Assembly (NCBI RefSeq): GCF_020966775.1
Contig: NZ_JAJKFV010000029.1
Location: forward strand, 613,001 to 677,000
Source: Rhodopirellula halodulae
Lineage (GTDB): Bacteria > Planctomycetota > Planctomycetia > Pirellulales > Pirellulaceae
DNA length: 64,000 nucleotides
Direction of reading: 5' to 3'
Shown: positions 55,881 to 63,524 of the stretch, piece by piece
Layout of the letters: each line of letters starts with the position of its first letter
Numbering within the stretch: the stretch's first letter is position 1
Program-made: the position numbers and the translations under genes
Notes under the pieces: model-generated
Told to the model about the DNA's origin: nothing
Seen by the model: the letters and a program-made list of their open reading frames with translations, nothing else
Databases searched by the model: none

Positions 55881-56858
55881 ATGGTTCCGCTTCCGACACG
55901 CCCCAGCCGCTCGATGTCCAAATCACGCGACTTTTTAGGCCCCTACCGACTCGCTCGTCTGATCCGGATCGGATCGACCGCCGAAGTTTGGGAAGCGATC
56001 GACGAGGGCGACCAAAAGCGATACGCGTTGAAAATCCTGCGGCAATCGGTTTCCAACGATAAAGCGGAGTTGGCTTCGCTGAAGCACGAATACAACGTGG
56101 GGAAATCGCTGACCAGCCCGCGGATCATCAAGATGATCGATCACCGGGTCGAAAATGGACGACCGTTTCTCGTCCTGGAATTGTTCAGCGAAATGAACAT
56201 GAAGCAGGCGCTTCGCAAGGGACCGGATTCGCTGGCTTACATGCTCGACAAGATCATCGAGCAAGCCGCCGAAGGCCTGTATTACATGCACACCAAGAAC
56301 TGGATCCACCGCGATATCAAACCGGACAACTACCTGGTGTCCGAAACGGGGGAGACCAAGCTGATTGACTTCACGATCAGCGAGCCGAAGCGGACCGGTT
56401 TGAGCAAGATGTTCTACAAAGCCAAGAACATCCAAGGCACGCGAAGCTACATGGCACCCGAGCAAATTCGCGGCAAGCTCTGCGACGAGCGCAGCGACAT
56501 CTACTCGTTCGGTTGTGTGCTGTTTGAAGCCTGCACCGGCAAGCCACCGTACACCGGACAGACGCCAAACGATTTGCTCTCGAAGCACCTTTCGGCGTCG
56601 ATCCCCAGCCCGATTGTCTACAACGACAACGTGACCAAAGAGTTTGCTGATCTGGTCAAAAGCATGATGGCCAAATCGCCTGATGCGAGACCGCCGTCGG
56701 TGTGGGAATTTCTGAAAGTGTTCCGCAACATGCAAATTTGGCGGAAGCGACCACGGCGTCCGGAAGTCAGTGTCTTCGACAACGACGGCTCGATGAAGTC
56801 ACCCGAAGACATGATCAAACGCCCCGAACAAACTAGCGACGAAGAAGAGGATACCTGA
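55881..56858 (+). CDS. Ser/Thr protein kinase with altered DFG and glycine loop
   Basis: 325 residues from ATG 55881 (ATG 55914 is an alternative). Kinase motifs: LIRIGSTAEVWEA replaces the GxGxxG loop, lysine in YALKIL, catalytic HRDIKPDN, then DFTISEPK where DFG should be, and MAPEQIRG. Glycine to threonine in the DFG could shift the activation loop or lower activity. There is no membrane segment; the acidic tail ends DEEEDT. It ends three bases before accA and may be part of its message. Confidence 0.8.
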   Translation: MVPLPTRPSRSMSKSRDFLGPYRLARLIRIGSTAEVWEAIDEGDQKRYALKILRQSVSNDKAELASLKHEYNVGKSLTSPRIIKMIDHRVENGRPFLVLELFSEMNMKQALRKGPDSLAYMLDKIIEQAAEGLYYMHTKNWIHRDIKPDNYLVSETGETKLIDFTISEPKRTGLSKMFYKAKNIQGTRSYMAPEQIRGKLCDERSDIYSFGCVLFEACTGKPPYTGQTPNDLLSKHLSASIPSPIVYNDNVTKEFADLVKSMMAKSPDARPPSVWEFLKVFRNMQIWRKRPRRPEVSVFDNDGSMKSPEDMIKRPEQTSDEEEDT

Positions 56859-56861
56859 GCG

Positions 56862-57821
56862 ATGGCTGGCCCCGGATTGGAATTTGAAAACGAAATCGCG
56901 GACCTGGAAGAGCAAATTGCGTCGCTCGAACGGAACACCGATCGAAGCGAAGAAATTGACTCAGCGATTCGTTCGTTGCGATTGGCTCGTGTTGCCAAAC
57001 TGAAAGAAACGTACGCATCGTTGGATCCTTGGCAAACGGTCCAAGTGGCTCGTCATAAGAATCGTCCTTACACGCGCGATTACCTCAATTTGGCGTTTGA
57101 CGAATTCGTCGAGTTGCACGGTGACAAGCATTTTGGCGACGACCGAGCGATGCTGACGGGCTTTGCAAAACTGGATCGTTTCAAAGTCATGGTGATCGGT
57201 CACCAAAAAGGAAGGACTTACAAGGAACGTGCGGCTTGTCACTTTGGTTGCGCTCATCCGGAAGGTTACCGCAAGGCCATGGTGAAAATGAAAATGGCCG
57301 AGAAATATCGCTTGCCGGTCATTTGTTTCATTGACACGCCCGGAGCGTATCCTGGGATCGGGGCCGAAGAGCGCGGGCAGGCTCAGGTGATCGCCGAGAG
57401 CATGTTCATGATGAGTGATCTGAAAACGCCGGTCATCTGCGTCGTGATCGGCGAAGGCGGATCCGGCGGCGCCCTCGGAATCGGAGTTGGCGACCGTGTG
57501 GCCGTTTTGCAGCACGCGTACTACAGCGTCATCAGTCCGGAAGGCTGTGCGGGAATTCTTTGGAAGAGCCACGAACACGCACCCAAAGCCGCCGCCGCGT
57601 TGCGGTTCACCAGCGATCATTTGAAGCGACTCGGCGTAGTCGATGACGTGCTCGAAGAACCGCTCGGCGGAGCCCATCGTGACCATCACCAAATGGCTTC
57701 GCGGATGAAGACTTATCTGTCGCGACAGTTGTCAGAGTTGGAAGACATTCCGACCGATCAATTGCTCCAGCAACGCTACGAGAAGTTCCGTCGCATCGGC
57801 GTGTTCTTGGAAGAGAACTGA
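56862..57821 (+). CDS. accA: Acetyl-CoA carboxylase carboxyltransferase subunit alpha
   Basis: 319 residues. It transfers the carboxyl group from biotin to acetyl-CoA in the first step of fatty acid synthesis, with AccD. The pattern is FENEIADLEEQIASLE, then GYRKAMVKMKMAEKYRLPVI, FIDTPGAYPG and GEGGSGGALGIGVGD. accD is not in the window. It begins three bases after the kinase gene. The putative dif site lies 88 bp past its stop. Confidence 0.97.
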   Translation: MAGPGLEFENEIADLEEQIASLERNTDRSEEIDSAIRSLRLARVAKLKETYASLDPWQTVQVARHKNRPYTRDYLNLAFDEFVELHGDKHFGDDRAMLTGFAKLDRFKVMVIGHQKGRTYKERAACHFGCAHPEGYRKAMVKMKMAEKYRLPVICFIDTPGAYPGIGAEERGQAQVIAESMFMMSDLKTPVICVVIGEGGSGGALGIGVGDRVAVLQHAYYSVISPEGCAGILWKSHEHAPKAAAALRFTSDHLKRLGVVDDVLEEPLGGAHRDHHQMASRMKTYLSRQLSELEDIPTDQLLQQRYEKFRRIGVFLEEN

Positions 57822-57908
57822 GGTTGGCCGAGCGTCCGCGCGCGGTGTGCCGTCGCCGTCGCGGGACCGGGAGACCAGCGATTCCTGGGCGATTTCGACC
57901 GCCCCGCA

Positions 57909-57936
57909 ACGTCCGATAATGCCTCTTATGTTGTAT
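57909..57936 (+). other. Putative dif site (XerC/XerD recombination)
   Basis: 28 bp in the accA-cvpA gap. XerC-like arm ACGTCCGATAA (57909-57919), six-base centre TGCCTC (57920-57925), XerD-like arm TTATGTTGTAT (57926-57936). The XerD-like arm matches 9 of 11 positions of the E. coli arm TTATGTTAAAT, and the XerC-like arm matches 8 of 11 of the B. subtilis arm ACTTCCTAGAA, as I recall those. The inner ATAA...TTAT symmetry is kept. It lies about 1.1 kb from where the KOPS polarity reverses, which is the place expected for dif. The gap (57822-58081) holds no gene. Confidence 0.55.
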
Positions 57937-58081
57937 TCGAGGTGCGTAAAACCCTTGTTTCAGGCGTTTTCCGTGCTCAGGCCACATTCGCGTGACGTTA
58001 TCGTGGTCCATGCCCTGGCGGGCGGATTCGCGGCGTGACGGCTCGAAGCTTTGCTGTGCCCCGGCCTGAGCGAGACGCTGG

Positions 58082-58900
58082 CTAACGTCGCGGTGGTGCC
58101 CATTGCGGCGTCGCGGATTGTTGCCAATTCGGCGCCGACTGACGTGAGTTCACGGGCGTGGATGGCGGCTGCGTTGCGGTGCCAAAACGGTTAAATGTTT
58201 GAGGCGATGTTGAGCCGCCAAAGCCGTTCGCCGGCGCACCGTTTTGGATGCCGTTTGGGGTGAAATTGGCTGTCTGATTTTGCATCGCCTCGCTGGCGAA
58301 TTCGGCCGGCGTTTGGGCGGATGGATTCGCCCAGCCTGATTCAGGTTGCTGGTTTGGCGAGTGGCTCGAAAACCACGAGTTCGCTGCGCCGGATTCGTCC
58401 TCGCTGAATTGATCCAAATACGGTCTCACCACGCCGTGAAGCTCAGGCGGCATGATCGAATCGGATTCGTCCAGCACGCGAGCGATCAGCCGTCCGCTTT
58501 CGCTGGCCACGATGGCTTGCTGTGTTCGCTCGCCAAATAGAGTCATCGCGAACAGCGTGATCACGGTGCACAGCAACGCGCCTTTGGCGAGGCCGAACAA
58601 GGCTCCGATCTGGCGGTCGAATTCTTTGAGTCGCATGCGGTCGATCATTCCACTGACCATGCGGAGTGCGACCCAGATCACGAACGACGTGCCGACGAAC
58701 AGGATGAACATCGCCAGAAACTGGTTCCATGGCGGCGCGGCATGAATGTTCTGGCTGAACGGTTCACGGTAGCGATAAGCGACTGTGTAGCTGACAACGA
58801 TGGAAGCGATGGAAGCGAGTTGCCATGCAAATCCACGGATCGCGCCTAGCAGGGTGGCGCCGACCAAAATGATCGTCATCAGGATGTCGTAAGTCTGCAT
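58082..58900 (-). CDS. CvpA family membrane protein
   Basis: 272 residues from ATG 58900. Four membrane segments (MTIILVGATLLGAIRGFAW, ASIVVSYTVAY, FLAMFILFVGTSFVIWVALRM, ALLCTVITLFAMTLFG) match the CvpA fold. The C-terminal 110 residues are asparagine/proline/glutamine-rich and disordered (SSHSPNQQPESGW then NGIQNGAPANGFGG). CvpA proteins are linked to membrane homeostasis and colicin V production in other bacteria. Confidence 0.75.
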   Translation of the reverse strand: MQTYDILMTIILVGATLLGAIRGFAWQLASIASIVVSYTVAYRYREPFSQNIHAAPPWNQFLAMFILFVGTSFVIWVALRMVSGMIDRMRLKEFDRQIGALFGLAKGALLCTVITLFAMTLFGERTQQAIVASESGRLIARVLDESDSIMPPELHGVVRPYLDQFSEDESGAANSWFSSHSPNQQPESGWANPSAQTPAEFASEAMQNQTANFTPNGIQNGAPANGFGGSTSPQTFNRFGTATQPPSTPVNSRQSAPNWQQSATPQWAPPRR

Positions 58901-58960
58901 GGGCGCACTTCTATCGCCGGAACGGGTCAACACCGTTGTGCCGCTTCTAGCAAATTTGGA

Positions 58961-58974
58961 GGGGCAGGGCGAAC
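58961..58974 (+). repeat. KOPS-type repeat, last plus-oriented copy
   Basis: GGGCAGGG at 58962. About 1 kb past the putative dif site and the last copy pointing right. Confidence 0.65.
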
Positions 58975-59104
58975 AGCAATTTTTTGCGACACGGTGTTGC
59001 GGTTTGGCGAGCGGCGCCGTCTCGGTCTCGATTCTTGCTGTCTACTGAATTTTTCCGCTGGTCGGCGCGGACGCGGATTTGGTATCGCCAATGGTTCTCG
59101 GTGC

Positions 59105-59125
59105 GCAACCGCCCTGCTCCGCCCC
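59105..59125 (-). repeat. Near-match G-rich repeat, minus orientation
   Basis: On the minus strand: GGGGCGGAGCAGGG then CGGTTGC. The octamer has one mismatch (GAGCAGGG). First copy with reversed orientation, 130 bp after the last plus copy. Confidence 0.5.
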
Positions 59126-59198
59126 GGCGTCTCATGGGCGGCGGCAGAGAGATGTTGTTGACCTTATCCGTTCGATCCCATTTATCCGTCGCGTTCCT

Positions 59199-60179
59199 TT
59201 GGCTGGCTTCAAGACCCATATCTCGACGAGCACCGTGGTTGGGTGCGCCTACGGATATTGGGGCGTGGTCGATCAAGGCATGTCGATGGAGAGCTCGCTG
59301 CTGGCCGGTGGTTTGTGCAGCGTGTCGGGAATGTTGCCTGATTTGGACAGCGATTCCGGGGTTCCGCTTCGCGAAACGAGCATGTTTCTCTCCGCAATCG
59401 CGCCGATGCTAATGATCGACCGATGGCGTGACATGGGTTTGTCGCACGAAGCGATGGCATTGGCGGCCATGATCGTCTACGTCGCGATTCGGTTTGTCGC
59501 CGTGGAGGGTTTCCGTAAATTCACGGTCCACCGCGGGATGTGGCACAGCATCCCTGCGGCGTTGGTGGCCGCCTTGATTGCATACATGTTGATGCCCTGC
59601 CCCAGCGAAGCGATCCGAGTTTACAAATCGGGCGCCGTTCTGGTCGGCTTCATGACGCACCTGATTCTGGACGAGATTTGGGCGTTGGATTTCAGTCGTG
59701 GGTCATTGCGACTGAAGAAGTCATTCGGGACGGCGCTTAAATTCTTTGGCAGCAGTCCGCTGGCGAACTTCTTTGTCTACGGACAACTCGCGTTGTTCAT
59801 CTATTTGGCTTGGGGAGATCACGAGATCTTGGATCGTTTGCGACAACGCGTGCGAATGGACCGAGACCGCTACGCATCGCCGGGCGACTACGACGGTTCG
59901 TTGGACAACTTCAGTCCAGCGATCTATCCGCCATGGGAATCGCGTGAGCCACCAAAATGGGAGGCACCCCAGCAACCGGCCGCCGTTCCGGCTTGGCCGA
60001 ACCAGCCTGCGCATCAGCAATTCCCAAACGGCCAGCCTGCTAACGGGCAACCGGGAAATCTACAGCCGGGCTATCAGCAACCCAACTATCAGCAGCCGGC
60101 CTATGGCCAACAGTTCAATCCGGCTGGTCATGAACGGGTCGCCGGACCAACCGGCTCCCCTGCCCTGCCCCAACGCTGA
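59199..60179 (+). CDS. Membrane-bound metal-dependent hydrolase (YdjM/DUF457-like)
   Basis: 326 residues from TTG 59199, chosen because family members begin MAGFKTHIS-like; earlier starts at 59079-59091 are open but pass through the G-rich repeat. The pattern is LAGFKTHISTSTVVG at the start, then PDLDSDSG and VHRGMWHSIP, which carry the metal ligands, and several membrane segments. A long proline/glutamine-rich tail ends SPALPQR, encoded by a minus-oriented repeat. Function is unknown; relatives are LexA-regulated membrane hydrolases. Confidence 0.65.
   Translation: MAGFKTHISTSTVVGCAYGYWGVVDQGMSMESSLLAGGLCSVSGMLPDLDSDSGVPLRETSMFLSAIAPMLMIDRWRDMGLSHEAMALAAMIVYVAIRFVAVEGFRKFTVHRGMWHSIPAALVAALIAYMLMPCPSEAIRVYKSGAVLVGFMTHLILDEIWALDFSRGSLRLKKSFGTALKFFGSSPLANFFVYGQLALFIYLAWGDHEILDRLRQRVRMDRDRYASPGDYDGSLDNFSPAIYPPWESREPPKWEAPQQPAAVPAWPNQPAHQQFPNGQPANGQPGNLQPGYQQPNYQQPAYGQQFNPAGHERVAGPTGSPALPQR
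59595..59602 (-). repeat. KOPS octamer, minus orientation
   Basis: GGGCAGGG on the minus strand, inside the hydrolase gene (MPCPSE). Confidence 0.55.
60155..60171 (-). repeat. KOPS-type repeat, minus orientation
   Basis: Two octamers on the minus strand (60158, 60163), encoding the end of the hydrolase (SPALPQ). Confidence 0.7.
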
Positions 60180-60315
60180 ATTAATCACCGTCCATCTCCG
60201 CACATTCGCGCGAATGAAGAAAGCGGTGCGGGCGTTGTGGAAGACCCGTTCGGCTGCTGCTCCACCGGGCCTCATAGTGCTGTCACGCATCATGTTGCTA
60301 TCAGCATCGGCCGAT

Positions 60316-60753
60316 TCAAAGTTCCAAAATGATGGTCACCGGACCATCGTTGACCAGCGAGACAGCCATGTCGGCCGCGAAAATTCCACTGGGTACCGTC
60401 AATCCAGTTTTGCGAAGTTCGCTCATGTAGTGTTCGTAGAGATGCTTGGCTTGGTCGGGCGGCGCGGCATCGGTGAAAGCCGGACGTCTGCCTTTGCGGC
60501 AATCTGCCAACAAGGTGAATTGGCTGATCGCCAGCACGTCGCCGCCGGCATCGAGAACGTTGCGATTCATTTTGCCGTTTTCATCGCTGAAGATGCGTAG
60601 GCCTGCGGTCTTGTCCGCCAAAGCCGCCGCGGTGGCTTCTGTGTCGCTGTGCCCGATCCCGATCAGGGCAACCAATCCTCGATCAATTTCGCCCACGACT
60701 TGTCCATCGACCGAGACGCTGGCGTGTTGAGTTCGTTGCAGGACAATTTTCAT
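60316..60753 (-). CDS. dtd: D-aminoacyl-tRNA deacylase
   Basis: 145 residues from ATG 60753; the frame stays open to 61410 but that part overlaps the zinc-ribbon protein gene. It removes D-amino acids and glycine mischarged on tRNA. Signature [17 protein letters not shown] at the start, then [19 protein letters not shown] and the [11 protein letters not shown] end. It is divergent from the DUF1559 gene with 93 bp between. Confidence 0.95.
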   Translation of the reverse strand: MKIVLQRTQHASVSVDGQVVGEIDRGLVALIGIGHSDTEATAAALADKTAGLRIFSDENGKMNRNVLDAGGDVLAISQFTLLADCRKGRRPAFTDAAPPDQAKHLYEHYMSELRKTGLTVPSGIFAADMAVSLVNDGPVTIILEL

Positions 60754-60846
60754 GGGTGCCTTTGGGATCCAGGTCGCGACGAGATGGGCTAAAGTGATGT
60801 TCGGGACGCATCCCGGGTGCATCCGTGTTTTGATCGAAAGGATCGT

Positions 60847-61770
60847 ATGACGTTTCTGTTCACTTGCCCACACTGCCAATCCCAAACCGAGGTGGAAGAC
60901 CAGTACAGCGGCCGGACCGGCGATTGTGCCGTGTGTGGTCGCGAGATCACGCTGCCTGATTTTGCGTTTTCGAGGCGAAAGGCCGTGCCAAATGCGGCCA
61001 GAAAGAAATCGGTCGTCCGATACGTCGCGGCGGGGTTGGCTTTGTTGGTGATTGGTGCGGGTTTGGTGGCGGCGATTCAGATCGGCGGTCAGACCGCCAG
61101 CAAAATTCGCGTGGGTCGGCAGCGGCTCAGCAGTATCAAGAACCTCGAAAAGATCGCTTCGGCCCTGAATGCCTACGCGTCCGATCATGGAGCCTACCCT
61201 GCCCCATACACAACCGATCGTTCGGGGCGTCGTCTGCATTCGTGGCGAGTCGCCATCCTTCCGTACTTGGGCGAAGAAGGTCTCTACAACCGAATCGACA
61301 AGGACGTTGCCTGGAACGAAGGTGACAACGAACAGCTGATGTGGAGCGAGATGCCCGCCGTGTTTCGCCACCCCGAACTTCAAGGTTGGGGTGTGGGGAC
61401 GGTTTACCAATTGGTCACCGGGACCGGGACTCTGTTTCCCGCCACCGGGCCTTTGGGTCCAGCTTCAGCGACCGACGGTGCGACCAAAACCATTTTGGTG
61501 GTCGAAGGTGCGATGGACGGCATGACGGATTCTTGGATGGAGCCCTATGACGTGGACATCCAACAGATCGGCGGAGCGATCAATGGACCGTCCGGCAAAG
61601 GATTGGGTGGCGCGACAGAAGGCGGTGTTTGCGTGGCGACGGTGGATGGCAGAGGCTATTTTTTGCCCGACACCACACCGCCGTTGACGGTCCAAGCGTT
61701 GCTCACACCTCGGGGTGGCGAACCTTTGTCCGACGATGTGCTCGATGAATGGGCCTCGAGCGGTCAGTAG
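60847..61770 (+). CDS. DUF1559-like pseudopilin protein with zinc ribbon
   Basis: 307 residues from ATG 60847 with AAAGGA upstream. An N-terminal zinc ribbon (CPHCQ then CAVCGRE) is followed by a membrane segment ([22 protein letters not shown]) and a DUF1559-type region: [41 protein letters not shown]. This family is greatly expanded in planctomycetes. The usual prepilin cleavage site is replaced by the zinc ribbon, so the N-terminus faces the cytoplasm. The substrate or partner is unknown. Confidence 0.8.
   Translation: MTFLFTCPHCQSQTEVEDQYSGRTGDCAVCGREITLPDFAFSRRKAVPNAARKKSVVRYVAAGLALLVIGAGLVAAIQIGGQTASKIRVGRQRLSSIKNLEKIASALNAYASDHGAYPAPYTTDRSGRRLHSWRVAILPYLGEEGLYNRIDKDVAWNEGDNEQLMWSEMPAVFRHPELQGWGVGTVYQLVTGTGTLFPATGPLGPASATDGATKTILVVEGAMDGMTDSWMEPYDVDIQQIGGAINGPSGKGLGGATEGGVCVATVDGRGYFLPDTTPPLTVQALLTPRGGEPLSDDVLDEWASSGQ
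61197..61204 (-). repeat. KOPS octamer, minus orientation
   Basis: GGGCAGGG on the minus strand, inside the DUF1559 gene (YPAPY). Confidence 0.5.
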
Positions 61771-61861
61771 TTTGGATGAAGGACGCTTTGCGATGTACCT
61801 CCGACATGTCGTGAACAAGCGAGTCGCTCAAGATCGCCGAAGCAGCCTGTGCTGATGCAAA

Positions 61862-61928
61862 CCTGTAGCACGGCGGTCCCCCGCCGTGACGGATTCAAGC
61901 TCGGTGGGGGACCACCGAGCGACGGGAA
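61862..61928. repeat. Double-hairpin intergenic repeat, copy 1
   Basis: 67 bp made of two hairpins: CACGGCGG/CCGCCGTG (loop TCCC) and CTCGGTGG/CCACCGAG (loop GGGGA). Copy 2 lies 135 bp downstream. Confidence 0.8.
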
Positions 61929-61996
61929 AGGTTGAGTGAATTGCCGGAGCTGCGCCGAAGCGGCTTGTTCCGGCCTACGCCTGCGGCTCGAGTAAC

Positions 61997-62063
61997 CCTG
62001 TAGCACGGCGGTCCCCCGCCGTGATGAGTTCAAACTCGGTGGGGGACCACCGAGCGACGGGAA
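61997..62063. repeat. Double-hairpin intergenic repeat, copy 2
   Basis: Same 67-bp unit as copy 1 with few changes, mainly between the two hairpins (CGTGATGAGTTCAAA). Confidence 0.8.
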
Positions 62064-62128
62064 GAGCTGATTGGATGAGGCGAATGGCCGGAATATCTAC
62101 GCCGTGTTCGTTGAGATCATGTGCGTAC

Positions 62129-62157
62129 AAAAAAACGGCGAGGTGGAACCTCGCCGT
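62129..62157 (-). terminator. Intrinsic terminator of argG
   Basis: On the minus strand, a perfect 10-bp stem ACGGCGAGGT / ACCTCGCCGT with a 3-nt loop, followed by a run of Ts (62129-62135). It lies 30 bp past the argG stop. Confidence 0.92.
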
Positions 62158-62186
62158 GAAATGCTGTCAATCATCGCCAACCGCAA

Positions 62187-63401
62187 TCAGAACTTGCGTG
62201 GGGTGACGCGACCTTGAACGCGCGATGGCAAGCCTTGGATTCGCAAAAAGCCTTCCGCGTCGTCTTGGTTGTACGATCCGCCGCCTTCCATCGTGGCGAT
62301 CTCTTCGTCGTACAAGCTGTTCGGGCTGCTCCGCGACGAAACCATGATGTTGCCTTTGTAAAGTTGCAACGTGACTTCGCCGGTCACGGGGCGTTGTGCC
62401 GTTTCGATGAACGACATCAGAGCATCCATCTTGGGCGTGTACCAGAAACCGTAGTAAACCATCTCGGCGACTTCCGGAGCCATGCGGTCACGCAGGTGCA
62501 TCAGGTCGCGGTCCATCGTCAGTTGTTCGATGTACATCAACGCGTCGTAAAGCACGGTCATGCCGGGTGACTCGTACACACCGCGGCTTTTCATTCCAAC
62601 GAATCGGTTCTCGACCATGTCGATTCGGCCAACGCCATTGCGTCCTGCGATGGTGTTCAGCGATTCCACCATTTCCAATGCATTGACCGCTTTGCCGTTG
62701 AGCGTCTTGGGCACGCCCGACTCAAATCCAATGGTGACTTCTTCGGGTTGGTCGGGAGCTTCTTGGGGCGAGACGCCCATTCCGAATTCAACCAGCTCGA
62801 CTCCGTTGACGTCCAATTCCTCGAGCTTGCCGGCTTCATAGGAAATGTGCAGAACGTTTTCGTCGCTGCTGTAAGGTTTCGCGGTCGAGGCTTTGACCGG
62901 AATTTTCTTGACGTCACAGTACTCGATCAATTCCGTCCGTCCGGGGAAGGCATCGCGGAAGGACTTGATCCGCCATGGCGCGATCATTTCGATGCTGGGG
63001 TCCAAGGCTTCGGCAGCCAGTTGGAAGCGGCATTGGTCGTTGCCTTTGCCGGTTGCACCGTGGGCGTAGGCGGTGGCACCCACTTCGCGAGCCACTTCCA
63101 AACAAACCTTGCTGATCAACGGACGGGCGATCGAGGTACCCAGCAGATAGATTTGCTCGTACTTGGCTTGCCACTTCAGAACCGGAAACGCAAAATCGCG
63201 GCAGAGTTCTTCACGCACGTCGACCAATCGAGACGACTTGGCACCACAGGTGCGAGCTTTCTCCATGATCGCATCGCGGTCTTCGCAGGGTTGTCCCAGA
63301 TCGACATAGACGCAGTGGACTTCGTAGCCTTGGTCCTGGAGCCAGCCCAGAATGACGGACGTATCGAGACCACCGGAATAGGCCAGCACACAACTTTTCA
63401 T
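62187..63401 (-). CDS. argG: Argininosuccinate synthase
   Basis: 404 residues from ATG 63401; the frame is open to 63545 without family features. It joins citrulline and aspartate with ATP in arginine synthesis. The PP-loop is AYSGGLDTSVILGWL (residues 7-21), with GATGKGNDQCRF and the tetramer contact SVMEP-like segment. Its bounded terminator shows it is a single-gene unit. Divergent from larB. Confidence 0.97.
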   Translation of the reverse strand: MKSCVLAYSGGLDTSVILGWLQDQGYEVHCVYVDLGQPCEDRDAIMEKARTCGAKSSRLVDVREELCRDFAFPVLKWQAKYEQIYLLGTSIARPLISKVCLEVAREVGATAYAHGATGKGNDQCRFQLAAEALDPSIEMIAPWRIKSFRDAFPGRTELIEYCDVKKIPVKASTAKPYSSDENVLHISYEAGKLEELDVNGVELVEFGMGVSPQEAPDQPEEVTIGFESGVPKTLNGKAVNALEMVESLNTIAGRNGVGRIDMVENRFVGMKSRGVYESPGMTVLYDALMYIEQLTMDRDLMHLRDRMAPEVAEMVYYGFWYTPKMDALMSFIETAQRPVTGEVTLQLYKGNIMVSSRSSPNSLYDEEIATMEGGGSYNQDDAEGFLRIQGLPSRVQGRVTPRKF

Positions 63402-63524
63402 CTCAGATCTGCATCCAAATGCGGGGGAATCGGCTATGTTTGAAGGTCTCGCATTTAAGTTGTCCGGTGCGAAACACGCAAGGACGGTCAGAAGGATCCT
63501 GGCCGGAAAGTCAAGCAGAACGCT

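Larger units (their letters stand above)
61771..62186. other. Intergenic region with two palindromic repeat units
   Basis: 416 bp between the DUF1559 gene and argG. It contains two copies of a double-hairpin unit and the argG terminator. A minus-strand frame through the repeats encodes RRGTAVLQ twice and is considered non-coding. Confidence 0.6.

Noticed and set aside
57946-57970. AAAACCC...GGCGTTTT hairpin behind the putative dif site
   Set aside because: Stem is imperfect with no T-run; could be a weak accA terminator but not supported.
61764-62033. Minus-strand ORF containing RRGTAVLQ twice
   Set aside because: It is the translation of two palindromic repeats, not a gene.
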